This document shows positions 63,988-64,000 of a DNA stretch of 64,000 nt, in pieces. Each line of letters begins with the position of its first letter. Positions within the stretch are counted from its first letter, which is position 1. The notes under the pieces were generated by a model. It saw only the letters and a list, made by a program, of their open reading frames with translations. It ran no database searches and was not told the origin of the DNA. The position numbers were made by a program, and so were the translations under genes. The stretch spans positions 62,001 through 126,000 of the forward strand of contig NZ_JAJSBI010000025.1 in the NCBI RefSeq assembly GCF_021261325.1, read 5' to 3'. Source of the DNA: Streptomyces guryensis. Lineage in GTDB: Bacteria > Actinomycetota > Actinomycetes > Streptomycetales > Streptomycetaceae.

Positions 63988-63995
63988 AAGCGCTT
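63988..63995. promoter_or_regulatory. AAGCGCTT operator core upstream of the pectin transport operon
   Basis: AAGCGCTT, the core shared with the palindrome at 57216, lies 39 bp before the ATG of the first permease gene, in GGCAAGCGCTTTC context. LacI-family repressors in Streptomyces carbohydrate operons bind such GC-centred palindromes. The window ends five bases later, so any -35 region is out of view. Confidence 0.6.
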
Positions 63996-64000
63996 TCTCG

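Overview
The window is about 70 percent GC or higher, with strongly GC-biased third codon positions, many GTG and TTG starts, ATGA/GTGA stop-start overlaps and Streptomyces-type intergenic repeats. Its content and order (cobalamin genes, a secreted LAETG protein, amidohydrolase, amino-acid ABC transporter, ectABCD) resemble the chromosomal arm-proximal region I know from Streptomyces coelicolor around SCO1847-SCO1880, so the source is almost certainly a Streptomyces chromosome. It is read here from the sequence alone.

Left third (1-17366): a cobalamin (vitamin B12) cluster. A first operon (end of cobD, cobQ, cobN, a fused ChlI/ChlD-type chelatase subunit, cobO, cobB, cobI) is followed by a ZIP-type metal transporter on the opposite strand and a second operon (cobM, cobL, a cbiG-cobJ fusion, cobH, cbiX, cobC). 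Genes typical of the late-cobalt (CobN) and early-cobalt (CbiX, CbiG) routes occur together.

Middle (17498-41519): housekeeping and accessory genes. These are a sortase-type LAETG surface protein; a minus-strand operon of solute-binding protein, permease, ATPase, a 93-residue unknown and an amidohydrolase, driven by a clear sigma-70-like promoter; PLP enzymes; a DinB/DUF664 protein; the ectoine/hydroxyectoine operon ectABCD ending at a perfect 19-bp-arm hairpin; a FrnE-like thiol oxidoreductase; an acetyltransferase/AraC regulator pair divergent from an MFS exporter; a DUF1349 protein; an alpha-ketoglutarate-semialdehyde-type dehydrogenase divergent from an IclR regulator; a penicillin-binding protein; an AzgA-type purine permease; and an ECF-like sigma factor coupled to a membrane protein.

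Right third (41672-64000): a pectin/rhamnogalacturonan degradation island. Plus-strand genes for a PL4 rhamnogalacturonan lyase and a secreted GH43-like hydrolase face a long minus-strand series: two sugar ABC permeases, PL1 lyase, Gfo/Idh/MocA dehydrogenase, DUF6807 protein, GH43 hydrolase, a PL1-CE8 fusion, solute-binding protein, CE12-type acetylesterase, PL1, two CE8 pectinesterases, PL1, an alpha/beta-hydrolase esterase and a PL9 lyase. A HAD phosphatase lies among them. The secreted enzymes would remove methyl and acetyl groups and cleave homogalacturonan and rhamnogalacturonan; the binding protein and permeases would import the oligomers, with the ATPase supplied from elsewhere. Two AAGCGCTT palindromes and one AGCGAAA-C-TTTCGCT palindrome suggest carbohydrate-responsive repression. 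The window ends in the promoter region of the permease operon.
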